This document shows positions 34,770-44,177 of a DNA stretch of 64,000 bases, piece after piece. The stretch lies in contig NZ_CP136856.1 of assembly GCF_033807535.1 (NCBI RefSeq), positions 2,599,001 through 2,663,000 on the forward strand, read 5' to 3'. The position numbers and the translations under genes were made by a program. Origin of the DNA: Oceanisphaera sp. IT1-181 (GTDB taxonomy: Bacteria; Pseudomonadota; Gammaproteobacteria; Enterobacterales; Aeromonadaceae). The notes under the pieces are model-generated. The model had not been told where the DNA came from. It searched no databases and saw only the letters and a list, made by a program, of their open reading frames with translations. Numbering within the stretch: position 1 is the first letter of the stretch; the number at the start of each line of letters is the position of its first letter.

Positions 34770-35221
34770 GTCATCATCCTTTTGCGGTGACCGTGGCCAT
34801 GATAGTGCACGCCGGTGAGCGCTTTTTAATGGTGGAAGAATGGCAGCAAGGGCGTATTCGTTATAATCAACCGGCCGGCCACCTTGAACCTGGCGAGTCT
34901 ATCTTGGCGGGCGCCCAGCGGGAATTACTGGAAGAAACCGGGCTGGATATTAAGCTCAACCAAGGGGTGGCCATTTATCAGTTTGAAGCACCCGATAACG
35001 GCACTCACTTTGTGCGCTTTACTTTTTGTGTCGAGGTGCCAGCACCGCTAGCCACCCACCCTCAAGATCCGGATGGCGATATTATTCGCTGCCATTGGTT
35101 AACGCTGAGTGAGATTGAAGCCTTAGGCGAACAATTACGCAGCCCAATGATTTTAGCTTCCTTTAAGGATTATCTGGCGGGGACTCGTTTTGAACTCAGC
35201 ACCTTGAAACAGCAAGACTAA
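34766..35221 (+). CDS. nudJ: Nudix phosphatase NudJ
   Basis: Hydrolyses pyrophosphate-containing substrates; E. coli NudJ acts on HMP-PP and nucleoside tri- and diphosphates. The start ATG 34766 overlaps the rluE stop and has GGAG six bases upstream, so it is preferred over an ATG four codons earlier. Length is 151 residues. The Nudix box is GHLEPGESILAGAQRELLEETGLD split over a loop and helix, with all GX5EX7REUXEEXGU positions present. In E. coli mnmA would follow; here about 9.5 kb of other genes intervene. Confidence 0.94.
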   Translation: MSHHPFAVTVAMIVHAGERFLMVEEWQQGRIRYNQPAGHLEPGESILAGAQRELLEETGLDIKLNQGVAIYQFEAPDNGTHFVRFTFCVEVPAPLATHPQDPDGDIIRCHWLTLSEIEALGEQLRSPMILASFKDYLAGTRFELSTLKQQD

Positions 35222-35815
35222 CGCCGAAAATGGTGAGGGGCGAGTTAAGAGAAAAGTAAAAAATTGACCTGTTTAAGCGAATTACAAAGCTAGACAACGC
35301 ACTTGTAGCCCCACGCTTTAGGTCTTGATACTCACCATTCCAGCCTACTGCGAATATTCGCTGGATATTCGATTAAGCTGAAATGATTCGTCATGGCGAC
35401 AAGCCGCCCCTGCGAAGCAGGATAGTTTAAAACATTCCCGCTGAAGCGGGAGTGCTAGCTAAAGCGGCACACTACAAAAGACGGCGTTGGTAGGCTTTAG
35501 ATACTGTATTTACTATTCACAGTACAGAGTGACAACACTGACCAGTTAGTTTTACAGAATTGTCTTAACCACATGAATTACTTGGGTCTGTCTCCATTTT
35601 TCCGTGGTTTCTGTGGATTCCGTGGCAGATCTAGATTTGGCTTTGATTCGTTTTAAACCCTCGCTGCGGCGCGCCGCTTAGGCTTGCTATTAAAAAATCA
35701 ATCACTTAGCATTTATGCCAGTAAAGCTTGCCTCATTTATGTCTAAAAATTGCGTAGTTCGCAGATTTTTTAGCTGATATTTAGTGCCTCTTGGGTTATC
35801 ACGCGGAGCAGTAGT
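35222..35815. other. Intergenic region upstream of mgtE
   Basis: No gene is seen. There is a short hairpin TCCCGCT-GA-AGCGGGA near 35443-35458, and a lone right half of the CCGTGGCAAA family (TTTTCCGTGGTTTCTGTGGA, TTCCGTGGCAGATC) at 35596-35630. No riboswitch-like structure was recognised ahead of mgtE, although magnesium sensors do occur before such genes. Confidence 0.4.
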
Positions 35816-37156
35816 ATGGATCATAGAGAACTCGCGTTGGTATTAGGCAACGCCATTGAGCAGCAGCAATTCGAAATCGCGCTCGAACGAGTCAAGGGTA
35901 TGCGCCCGGTTGATATCGCCGATACCTTAGCCGAGATAAATCCTGCACTCGCTTGGCGCCTGCTGGACAAAGTGCCCGATCGCGCCAGCATATTTTCTTA
36001 TTTAGATGACGACGAACAGGTAGCCATGGCACGGGAGTTTCCGCGCGCCAACTTGGCTCGCCTGGTGTCTGAAATGCCCTCCGATGAGCGTGCTGACTTA
36101 TATAATCACCTCGACCAAGGGCAAAGAGATGCCTTGCTGCCGGCATTGGCTCAAGCCGAGCGTGAAGATATTCGAAAGTTAGCCTCCTATCGCGAAGGCA
36201 CGGCTGGCGCTTTGATGTCTTCAGATTACGCCACCCTAGATGGCAACATGAACGTGAGTGAGGCGCTCGCCGCCCTGCGCACCGAGGCACCGGATGCAGA
36301 AACTATTTATCACGCCTACGTGATTGATGAGGGCCGCAAGTTATTGGGCGTAGTGTCACTGCGCGCCCTTATTTTAGCCGCCCCGCCGACCTTGATGCAC
36401 AGCTTGATGATCAGCTCCCCCATTCATTGTCGAGTCAATGACGACCAAGAAGACGTGGCTAAAACCGTGGCCCGTTATGACTTAATTGCGCTGCCTATCA
36501 CCGATAATGATGGCGCCTTAGTGGGCATAGTCACCCACGATGACGCCATGGACGTGCTCAGCGAAGAAGCCACCGATGACTTCCATAGATCCAGTGGTGT
36601 AAGCACCATGATCGGCAATATGAAAGATGTCAGCATTCGCGTGTTATATCAGAAGCGAGTGTTTTGGTTGGTGCTATTAGTATTCGGTAACTTATTTTCC
36701 GGTCTCGGTATTGCCCATTTTGAAGACTTGATTGCGGCCAACATCGTATTGGTATTCTTTTTACCCTTATTGGTGGGCAGTGGCGGTAACGCCGGCTCCC
36801 AATCCGCGACTTTGATGGTGCGCGCGCTCGCCACCGGCGAGGTGGTGATGCGAGACTGGTTTAGATTGTTAGGCCGAGAAGCCTTAGTTGCTTTGTCTTT
36901 AGGTGCCACTATGGCGGTCGCGATTTCTGCCATTGGCTATGTGCGCGGTGACGCCATCGTCGCTTCGGTGCTGGCCATGAGTATGCTAATGGTGGTGATG
37001 ATTGGTTGTCTTATTGGCATGAGTTTACCCTTTGTGCTGAACAAAATGGGCTTTGACCCCGCCAGCGCCAGCGCACCTTTGATCACCACAGTGTGTGATG
37101 CCTCCGGCGTACTTATCTACCTATTTATAGCCTCACAATTTTTAACACTAGGGTGA
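35816..37156 (+). CDS. mgtE: Magnesium transporter MgtE
   Basis: Magnesium-gated Mg2+ channel of the inner membrane. It has 446 residues. The N-terminal superhelical MgtE_N domain (~30-130) is followed by two CBS domains (~135-255), a connecting helix and five membrane segments (~285-446). The conserved pore motif GGNAGSQSATLMVRALATGE is present, and FDPASASAPLITTVCDASG occurs in the last membrane hairpin. It is a single gene between repeat-filled intergenic regions. Mg2+ binding between the CBS domains closes the channel in characterised homologues. Confidence 0.95.
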   Translation: MDHRELALVLGNAIEQQQFEIALERVKGMRPVDIADTLAEINPALAWRLLDKVPDRASIFSYLDDDEQVAMAREFPRANLARLVSEMPSDERADLYNHLDQGQRDALLPALAQAEREDIRKLASYREGTAGALMSSDYATLDGNMNVSEALAALRTEAPDAETIYHAYVIDEGRKLLGVVSLRALILAAPPTLMHSLMISSPIHCRVNDDQEDVAKTVARYDLIALPITDNDGALVGIVTHDDAMDVLSEEATDDFHRSSGVSTMIGNMKDVSIRVLYQKRVFWLVLLVFGNLFSGLGIAHFEDLIAANIVLVFFLPLLVGSGGNAGSQSATLMVRALATGEVVMRDWFRLLGREALVALSLGATMAVAISAIGYVRGDAIVASVLAMSMLMVVMIGCLIGMSLPFVLNKMGFDPASASAPLITTVCDASGVLIYLFIASQFLTLG

Positions 37157-37910
37157 AAATAGCGCCCCGCTATTTTAGTGCTGAGTGTTGAGTGTTGAAT
37201 TTTTATTTTGGCCGTCTTCCTGTTGAACATCAGGGTCCCGCACTTCAGCCGTCTTCCTGACGCACGTCAGGATCTATCACTACAGCCGTCATCCTGATGT
37301 ACATCAGGATCTCGAGCGAAGAGCGAGATACCGGGGCGAGCCCGGTATGACGGCAGAGAACGGGATTTGGCTTTATGCCGTCATCCTGATGCACATCAGG
37401 ATCTCGTTTTAGGTTTTAGAGCCAAGATCGAGATACGGTCGCACCTCTGGTATGACTACAGGAAGCGGGATTTGGCTTTATGCCGTCATCCTGACGCTCG
37501 TCAGGATCTAGTTTTAGGTTTTAGAGCCAAGATCGAGATACGGTCGCACCTCTGGTATGACGACAGGAAGCGGGATTTGGCTTTATGCCGTCATCCTGAC
37601 GCACGTCAGGATCTCGTTTTAGGTTTTAGAGCCAAGATCGAGATACGGTCGCACGTCTGGTATTACGACAGGGAGCGGGGTTTGGCTTTATGCCGTCATC
37701 CTGATGCACATCAGGATCTCGAGCGAAGAGCGAGATACCGGGGCGAGCCCGGTATGACGACAGGGAGCGGGATTTGGCTTTATGCCGTCATCCTGACCCC
37801 TCACCTATTTTTCGCCGTTACCTTAGGCTGCCTCACACATTTTGCGTCCCTTGTGATTTTGGGTACAATATTAAACCACCTCTAATACAATTAACTTACA
37901 GGTTGTAACC
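37157..37910. repeat. Tandem array of REP pairs
   Basis: The stretch holds isolated REP pairs at ~37205-37355 and then a tandem array from ~37360 to ~37790. Three successive units of 105 bases share CGGGATTTGGCTTTATGCCG, a CCTGACGCACGTCAGG-type hairpin, TTTTAGAGCCAAGATCGAGA and TACGGTCGCACNTCTGGTAT. A fourth unit reverts to the common ACCGGGGCGAGCCCGGT form. Because 105 is divisible by three, an open frame of 172 codons runs through it, which I regard as a by-product. Confidence 0.8.
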
Positions 37911-39365
37911 ATGGTCGTTAAATCCCGTATTGCTGCACTGATCACCCATTTGCAGCAAGGGCTGCTAGAACGGGATACACCGGCCAGACTAGCCCTGCTG
38001 GCGGCCTTATCCGGCGAGCACCTACTATTACTCGGCCCTCCGGGCACCGCCAAGAGTGAACTGGCGCGCCGCTTACATACTATCGTCGATGACAACCGTT
38101 ATTTTGAACGTCTACTGACCCGCTTCTCGGTACCTGAAGAGTTGTTTGGCCCCTTATCCATCAAAGCGTTGGAGCAAGACAGATACTTGCGCCAAACCGA
38201 AGGCTACCTGCCAGAAACCGCCATCGCCTTTATCGATGAAATCTTTAAAGCCAACAGCGCCATCTTAAACAGCCTGCTGACCATCTTAAACGAGCGCCAA
38301 TTTGATAACGGTAGTAAGCGCGTTAAGGTGCCATTGATTGCGGTGATTGCCGCCAGTAATGAGCTACCCGAAGGCGCCGAGCTGAATGCCTTGTATGACC
38401 GCTTCCTACTGCGCTTTGAAGTAGAGCCGGTGCAAGATGAAAGCTTTACCCAGTTATTGACCCTTAACCACAATTACCAAGCACCGGCTGAGGCGGACCG
38501 TCTCAGTACCGAGGACTTAACCGCCATCCGTGAGGGCGCCAGCAGCTTGTTATTGTCGGATGCATTGATCCGTTTGCTGCATAGCTTGCGCCACTTCCTC
38601 GCTGAGCAAGAAATCACGGTTTCTGATAGACGCTGGCGCAAAGTGGTTAAACTCTTGAAAGTTTCAGCCTTTTGTAATGGTGATAACGAAGCCGGCTTGT
38701 ACGATGCGTGGGTGTTGCCCCATTGTTTATGGCAAAAGCCGGAACAATATAGCCTGTTAAGCCAGTGGCTGGCGCAAAATATTGCCTCTGATCCGGGCTT
38801 TAACGCCGAGTTAATGACCGAGCTGGTAGACAGCTGGCAGCAACGACTCGAACAAGATGCAGATCCCATCGTACCCGCGCTTGATGAACAAGGTTATCAG
38901 CTGTATTTGGACGAGCAAGGGCAAACCGTGGTGGAAGCAAAAGGCCTGCGCCAAAAACGCAACGAGATTGGGGATTTACTGTATCGCCAACCGCGAGTGC
39001 CGAATACCAGCTTTACCCAAAATGAAATACGCAACCTCGGTAGTAATCTCGATTTATACGAACCCATCATGGAGCAATATCAGCGCCAAAGTGCCCTGCA
39101 GCCCAAGGCCTGGCCGGCGGCGCACATTGCCTCACGCTTGCGCCAACTTAATGAGCGTATTGCCGAGCTCAAGCAGTATTTAGTTTGGCTAGAGCAGCAA
39201 TTAAGCGGTTTGACTGAACGCTTGGCGGATCATTTGTGGTTGGAGCAAACCCTCGCCACTCAAGCTCAGCGCCAATTGGAGCGCCAGCAGCAGCAGCTCA
39301 GCCAACAAAAAGCGCGCTTGCAAGAGCTGCATCACGCCTTTGCCGCCCTGCCTGTTAAGGACTAA
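37911..39365 (+). CDS. RavA-like MoxR AAA+ ATPase with coiled-coil C-terminus
   Basis: AAA+ ATPase of the MoxR family, RavA branch. It has 484 residues from ATG 37911 with AGG eight bases upstream. Walker A is GPPGTAKS (42-49), Walker B IAFIDE (105-110), followed by SNELPEGAELNALYDRFLLR with the sensor and arginine-finger region. The first ~310 residues track E. coli RavA, including VSDRRWRKVVKLLKVSAF. The C-terminal part does not look like the RavA LARA domain: it has VVEAKGLRQKRNEIGDLLYR and then a Gln-rich predicted coiled coil (~405-480). It is three bases from a VWA protein gene, the RavA-ViaA arrangement. Confidence 0.82.
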   Translation: MVVKSRIAALITHLQQGLLERDTPARLALLAALSGEHLLLLGPPGTAKSELARRLHTIVDDNRYFERLLTRFSVPEELFGPLSIKALEQDRYLRQTEGYLPETAIAFIDEIFKANSAILNSLLTILNERQFDNGSKRVKVPLIAVIAASNELPEGAELNALYDRFLLRFEVEPVQDESFTQLLTLNHNYQAPAEADRLSTEDLTAIREGASSLLLSDALIRLLHSLRHFLAEQEITVSDRRWRKVVKLLKVSAFCNGDNEAGLYDAWVLPHCLWQKPEQYSLLSQWLAQNIASDPGFNAELMTELVDSWQQRLEQDADPIVPALDEQGYQLYLDEQGQTVVEAKGLRQKRNEIGDLLYRQPRVPNTSFTQNEIRNLGSNLDLYEPIMEQYQRQSALQPKAWPAAHIASRLRQLNERIAELKQYLVWLEQQLSGLTERLADHLWLEQTLATQAQRQLERQQQQLSQQKARLQELHHAFAALPVKD

Positions 39366-39368
39366 GCC

Positions 39369-40811
39369 ATGGCCTCCCCGCTACCGGTTGGACTGGCACC
39401 CCTTGCCGCCTTGCCCGAAAACTTATTTGCACTTGTGGTGACGCACCCACTGGGCAACCTCTTGCCCAGAGCCGTGACCGTGCAGCACTGGCTGCAACAA
39501 TTGGACAAAGGCGAATTAGTGCGTCCCGATGCTCACCTAGACAAGAGCTGGCTAAGCAACAGCACTGAACGGCGGGTGCGGGTCTTGCTCGCTAAGTCTG
39601 GCGCGCTGGATTACAGCCAAGATACGCCAGAAGTGGCGCAGGCGGTGGTACAAGATATTTTGTTAGCACTCGAGCAAGTGGAGCTGGCTTGGCCCGCCAC
39701 GGCCGGTGGCTTAAGTTTACACGGTATGGCGCCCCAGTTAGCCGAGCAAAAAGCACGTGCCCGCCATACTTGGTTGGCCCTGCACAAGCTGGCCGAGCAA
39801 TGGCAGCACAGAGTGAGCCTTTGGCAATCCATGGATCAGGTCGCCGAAGAACTCGGTATTGCGCCCGCCATTGGTAACGACCAAAATCGCGGCGATCTGC
39901 GGGATCGTGCTTGGTTTGACCTATTGCGCTTAAGCAATTGGATAGCCCAAATACAGCCGCTGCAAAAACTGCTGCAGTTATTAGGCCAACAAAAGCCGGA
40001 TCCTGAGCAAAGCGCTAGCCTCAGTCATTTATTACAAAAGATGAGCCCCCAAGAGCAAGGCCCGCAAGAGCGTAAAATCCCGGGTGTGCCCATGGAAACC
40101 GAGGGCATTACCCGCTCCGATAATTTGGCCCGCATGCTGCCGTTAGAAGCGGCGTTTATGGGCCATGAGGTGCTGCGTATTCTCTGGCATGCCAGACGCG
40201 CCGAGCAAGGGCTGCTCAGTTATGCAGTGGCGGGTGTAATGCCCATAGATGCAGGCAACGATTGGACCTCACCGCGTTCAGGTAAAGGCGAAGGTGCGGG
40301 CCAAGGGCTGCAACAAGGGCCCATTATTTTATGCCTAGACACTTCAGCCTCCATGCACGGTCTTGCGGAGCAGGTGTCTAAAGCCTTGGTCTTAGAAGCC
40401 TTGAGGGTGGCAAAGCAACAAAACCGTGGCTGCTTGGTTTATTTATTTGGTGGTACCGATGAGCTGCTAACGCTCGATAATCAAACGCTCGCACTGCCCG
40501 AGTTATTAGACATGCTGCGCGGCTCTTTTAGTGGCGGCACCGATGTCAATACCCCGCTCTTGGCCGCCTTGAAGAACCTCAAACAGCAAGCTTGGCAACA
40601 GGCAGATATCTTGCTGGTCAGTGATGGGGAGTTTCAGGTGACCGATGAATTACGCCAACAGGTGGCACTGGCCAAAGACGAACAAGGGGTGCGCATGTTT
40701 GGCCTGCAATTAGGCTATGCCACCGCCCTGCACGCCATGAACCAACTGTGCGATCCGGTACACTTATTCAGTGACTGGAAGAGCCTAGAACAAGCGGCCC
40801 GGTTGCAGTAG
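39369..40811 (+). CDS. ViaA-like VWA-domain protein
   Basis: Partner of the upstream MoxR ATPase. It has 480 residues, close to E. coli ViaA, starting three bases after the ATPase gene with AAGGA upstream. The N-terminal two thirds is helical and uncharacterised. The C-terminal von Willebrand A domain has a complete metal site: DTSAS (324-328), the Thr in SGGTDVNTPL, and the Asp in LLVSDGEFQVTD. E. coli RavA-ViaA has been linked to respiratory complexes, Fe-S proteins and aminoglycoside sensitivity. Whether this divergent pair does the same is inference. Confidence 0.82.
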   Translation: MASPLPVGLAPLAALPENLFALVVTHPLGNLLPRAVTVQHWLQQLDKGELVRPDAHLDKSWLSNSTERRVRVLLAKSGALDYSQDTPEVAQAVVQDILLALEQVELAWPATAGGLSLHGMAPQLAEQKARARHTWLALHKLAEQWQHRVSLWQSMDQVAEELGIAPAIGNDQNRGDLRDRAWFDLLRLSNWIAQIQPLQKLLQLLGQQKPDPEQSASLSHLLQKMSPQEQGPQERKIPGVPMETEGITRSDNLARMLPLEAAFMGHEVLRILWHARRAEQGLLSYAVAGVMPIDAGNDWTSPRSGKGEGAGQGLQQGPIILCLDTSASMHGLAEQVSKALVLEALRVAKQQNRGCLVYLFGGTDELLTLDNQTLALPELLDMLRGSFSGGTDVNTPLLAALKNLKQQAWQQADILLVSDGEFQVTDELRQQVALAKDEQGVRMFGLQLGYATALHAMNQLCDPVHLFSDWKSLEQAARLQ

Positions 40812-41480
40812 TTGTAGGCGAGCACACCCAACACTAAAACCTATTTGCCACGGAATACACGGAGAATTTCTAAGGGGACCCTGTAGGCGAACGCTTGCTC
40901 TCGCATTTCGCCAAAGGCGGAACGGGTTAAAATCACCGCACATTTTCAAAATCAAAACCGCGAGAACACTCTCTATCTAGGACAAGTCGCCTACAACACA
41001 ACAGCCCTTTGCCTATCTTGGTACCAAACTCTCGCATTTCGCCGCAGGCGGACGGTTTAAACCACCACACACCTACAAAACCAACACCGCCCTTTGTAGG
41101 CGAACGCTTGTCTTAGGTAAAAGTACCATCGTATTTCGCCGCAGGCAGAACGGGTTATATACTAAGCACCACCAAAATCAAAACCGCGAGAACACTCTCT
41201 ATCTAGGACAAGTCGCCTACAACACAACAGCCCTTTGCCTATCTTGGTACCAAACTCTCACATTTCGCTGCAGACGGACGGTTTAAACCACCACACACCT
41301 TCAAAAAAATTTTTAGGTTTTAGGGCAAAGAGCGAGATTGGCTTTTGTGTTTTTTGTCGTCCCGTCTCGGCGGGATTGATTAAACAGCGTGTGATTCTGC
41401 AGGCTCATTAATCGTTCAAAAAACAACCACCCCACATTAAGTGCGCTAGGCTTTAATAAGGACGATGCGGGAGCAGGCAC
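40812..41480. repeat. Intergenic tandem direct repeat (~210-220 base unit)
   Basis: Two direct copies are seen. AAAATCAAAACCGCGAGAAC, ACTCTCTATCTAGGACAAGT, CGCCTACAACACAACAGCCC and TTTGCCTATCTTGGTACCAA followed by CATTTCGC and GGACGGTTTAAACCACCACA run from ~40945 to ~41075 and again from ~41170 to ~41300, almost identical. The segments before each (TGTAGGCGAACGCTTG, CATTTCGCC) also match. A left end of the hairpin family (TTTGCCACGGAATACACGGA) lies at 40845. No gene is visible. Confidence 0.75.
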
Positions 41481-42905
41481 ATGAAATGGGGCGTAACGAT
41501 ATTACTGTTATTGTGGCTCGGCCTACCGACACTGGCACAGACACAGGCACAGACACAGACACAGGAGAAGTACTGGCAGCTGGATATCAAAGGCCCCATA
41601 GGCTCAGGCACCTCCGACTTTATTGTGACCGAAATCCAGCAGGCGCAAGCCGAGCAACCCACCTTTATCTTGATGATGCTGGATACCCCCGGCGGCCTGT
41701 ACAGTGCCACCCGAGATATTATTAGTGCCATGCTGGCTTCAGATATTCCTGTGGTGACCTATGTGGCCCCTGGTGGCGCGCGCGCCGCCTCGGCAGGTAC
41801 CTATATCATGTATGCCAGCCATGTGGCCGCCATGGCACCCGGCACCCATCTTGGTGCCGCCACACCGGTTCAGCTGGGCGGTTCAGGATTGCCAGGGGCT
41901 GACCAACCCGATGACACAGACACACCCAAAACCCCTGATGCGCCCGCTGATGATGCCGCTTCCGATGATGCCCCCACCGAGGACACGCCAGCCCAAAAAA
42001 GCACCGCCATGGAGCGTAAAACGTTAAACGATGCGGTGGCCTATATTCGTTCACTGGCTCAGTTGCGGGGCCGTAATGCCGAATGGGCCGAGCTGGCGGT
42101 GCGAGATGCCGCCACCCTAACCGCCAGCGAAGCGCTGGAACAAAAGGTGATTGAGCTGATCGCCAGCGATGTACCGGCTTTGCTGCTGGCGCTGGATGGT
42201 CGAGAAATACAGCTGGGTGACACCCGTTATGTGTTTGCCAGCACTCAGTTAACGGGCGAGTTACGCCAGCCCGATTGGCGTCAGCGTTTCATCATGATCA
42301 TCAGCAACCCCAATATTACCTACCTGTTGATGCTGGTGGGTATGTATGGCTTGTTGCTGGAGTTTTACAGCCCGGGCTTTGGCGTGTCGGGCGTGATTGG
42401 CGCCATTTGTTTGCTGCTGGCCATGCTGGGCATGCAAATGCTGCCCTTTAGTACCATAGGGCTGGCCCTGCTCGGATTGGGGCTGGCGTTGATGATTGCC
42501 GAAGGGCTGGCGCCCAGCTTTGGCATTCTGGGGGGCGGCGGCCTAGTCGCCTTTGTTATTGGCTCTGTGTTGCTGTTCGACACCCCGGATCAGGCGTTTC
42601 GTATCGCCTGGCCGGTTATTGGCGCTTTAACTCTAGTCTCGCTCGGCCTCATTGTGGTGGTGGTCAGGCTGATTGTTAAACAACGCCACGCCCGCCCCGT
42701 ATCCGGCGTCGAGAGCATGGTGGGATTGCAAGGTGAGGCGCTCACTGACATTGCGCCGACCGGCTATGTCATGGTGCAAGGCGAGCGTTGGCAAGCGCAC
42801 AGTACTGAGCCCATAACGGCGCGGCAAACCATAGTGGTGCTGGCGGTCGACCAACTAACTTTGAGCGTGCGCCCGCTAACTCATATTCAAACCGGCAGTT
42901 CATAA
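41481..42905 (+). CDS. NfeD-family ClpP-class membrane serine protease
   Basis: Membrane protease of the NfeD/STOPP group, which acts on stomatin-type partners. It has 474 residues with a signal peptide (1-19). The ClpP-like domain has the nucleophile S104 in GGARAASAGTYIMYASH and a likely general-base K180 in MERKTLNDAVAY. An acidic Pro/Asp/Ala-rich insert separates them (~139-172). Several membrane helices follow (~270-390), and a C-terminal OB-fold NfeD domain (~400-470, VGLQGEALTDIAPTGYVMVQ). A hexamer-like repeat just after the signal peptide encodes TQAQTQTQ. The slipin gene starts 12 bases later, the usual operon partner. Confidence 0.88.
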   Translation: MKWGVTILLLLWLGLPTLAQTQAQTQTQEKYWQLDIKGPIGSGTSDFIVTEIQQAQAEQPTFILMMLDTPGGLYSATRDIISAMLASDIPVVTYVAPGGARAASAGTYIMYASHVAAMAPGTHLGAATPVQLGGSGLPGADQPDDTDTPKTPDAPADDAASDDAPTEDTPAQKSTAMERKTLNDAVAYIRSLAQLRGRNAEWAELAVRDAATLTASEALEQKVIELIASDVPALLLALDGREIQLGDTRYVFASTQLTGELRQPDWRQRFIMIISNPNITYLLMLVGMYGLLLEFYSPGFGVSGVIGAICLLLAMLGMQMLPFSTIGLALLGLGLALMIAEGLAPSFGILGGGGLVAFVIGSVLLFDTPDQAFRIAWPVIGALTLVSLGLIVVVVRLIVKQRHARPVSGVESMVGLQGEALTDIAPTGYVMVQGERWQAHSTEPITARQTIVVLAVDQLTLSVRPLTHIQTGSS

Positions 42906-42917
42906 GGAGTGAGGATA

Positions 42918-43721
42918 ATGATCATCGACTTTATCTATTTTCAGATCTTGATAGTGGTGCTGCTGGTGATGCTGTTTGCCAGCACCTTTCGGATCTTACG
43001 TGAGTATGAGCGCGGCGTGATTTTCTTACTGGGTCGCTTTCATAAGATCAAAGGCCCGGGCTTGATTTTGGTGATCCCCTTTGTGCAGCAAATAGTACGG
43101 GTGGATTTGCGTATCATCACCATGGATATTCCATCACAAGATATTATATCTAAAGATAACGTCACCGTTAAGGTGAATGCGGTGCTGTACTTTAAAGTCG
43201 CAGATCCGCAAAAAGCCATTATTAATATTGAAAACTACTTAGAGGCCACCAGCCAGCTGGCACAAACCACCATGCGTTCGGTGCTGGGCCAACATGAGTT
43301 AGACGATATTTTGTCGGCGCGCGATACCTTAAATGCCGACTTACAACGTATCTTGGATCAAAGTACCGATGGCTGGGGCATCAAGGTCACCGCGGTAGAG
43401 ATCAAGCACGTGGATCTGGACGAATCTATGATCCGTGCCATTGCTCGTCAGGCAGAAGCAGAACGTTCGCGTCGTGCCAAGGTTATCCACGCCACCGGTG
43501 AGCTAGAAGCCTCTCAACAATTGTTAGAGGCTGCCCGCATGCTGGGTAAACAACCGGAGGCGATACAGCTGCGTTACTTACAAACCCTGACCGAGATCAC
43601 CAACGACAACAGTAAGATTATTGTATTCCCGCTGCCGCTGGAGTTCGGTAAAATGTTTCAATCGATCCCCGAGCAACCGCTGCCACCCACTGAAAACCAA
43701 TCACCCAACGAGATAACCTAA
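42918..43721 (+). CDS. Slipin/stomatin-like SPFH-domain membrane protein
   Basis: Forms oligomers at the inner membrane and is the classic partner of NfeD proteases. The start ATG 42918 has AAGGAG eight bases upstream; a GTG three codons earlier is too close to that site. Length is 267 residues: a membrane anchor (~5-25), an SPFH domain (~28-200) with EYERGVIFLLGRF and IPFVQQIVRVDLR, then a helical region rich in Ala, Glu and Arg (AIARQAEAERSRRAKVIHA), and the conserved IVFPLPLEF near the end. This matches the slipin group rather than HflK/C or YbbK. Confidence 0.92.
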   Translation: MIIDFIYFQILIVVLLVMLFASTFRILREYERGVIFLLGRFHKIKGPGLILVIPFVQQIVRVDLRIITMDIPSQDIISKDNVTVKVNAVLYFKVADPQKAIINIENYLEATSQLAQTTMRSVLGQHELDDILSARDTLNADLQRILDQSTDGWGIKVTAVEIKHVDLDESMIRAIARQAEAERSRRAKVIHATGELEASQQLLEAARMLGKQPEAIQLRYLQTLTEITNDNSKIIVFPLPLEFGKMFQSIPEQPLPPTENQSPNEIT

Positions 43722-43772
43722 GGTCGGTTTTTTAGCGCTGCGCTGCACTTTGCATAGAAAAAGAGCACCATC

Positions 43773-44177
43773 ATGAACAATTTACCCATTTATGGCCAAG
43801 GCGACAGCTCGCTGCAAGCCGCCGGTGGTTTTGCCGGTTTACAAAAGCTGGCGGCAGATTTTTATCAGGCCATGAACACCCGTGCCGATGCGGCCATTAT
43901 TCGTGCCATGCACCCAGCAGATTTATCTGATAGCACCGATAAGCTGGCCCGCTTTTTAACCGGCTGGCTGGGCGGTCCTTCTTTATACCGTGAAAAATAC
44001 GGCCCCATTAGCATACCGCGTGCCCATGCTCACTTAGCGATTGGCCCCAATGAGCGTGATGCGTGGCTGGCATGCATGGCCGAGGCTCTATCCTTACAAA
44101 ACTATGCGCCCGAGTTTAACGATTATTTATTACGCGCCTTAAGCGTACCCGCCGAGCGTTGCCGGACCCGAGATTGA
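43773..44177 (+). CDS. Group II truncated haemoglobin
   Basis: Small haem protein (TrHbO class), probably in oxygen or NO chemistry. It has 134 residues. The E-helix and following loop read LARFLTGWLGGPSLYREKYG, with the Trp and Tyr positions typical of group II. The proximal-His region is RAHAHLAIGPNERDAWLACM. The distal GGPSLY and IGPNERDAW patterns are diagnostic. The last residues (ERCRTRD) run towards REP DNA and may be slightly altered from the ancestral end. It is probably a separate unit from the slipin gene, 51 bases upstream. Confidence 0.9.
   Translation: MNNLPIYGQGDSSLQAAGGFAGLQKLAADFYQAMNTRADAAIIRAMHPADLSDSTDKLARFLTGWLGGPSLYREKYGPISIPRAHAHLAIGPNERDAWLACMAEALSLQNYAPEFNDYLLRALSVPAERCRTRD

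Noticed and set aside
37360..37800. Regularly repeated units that could suggest a CRISPR array
   Set aside because: The units are contiguous 105-base copies with no unique spacers, and the repeats are the same REP hairpins found singly elsewhere. No cas genes are present.
37367..37885. 172-codon open frame with three 35-residue repeats
   Set aside because: It runs exactly through 105-base REP-pair units, has no ribosome site, and its repeat peptide is only the translation of the hairpins. Treated as a by-product of the array.
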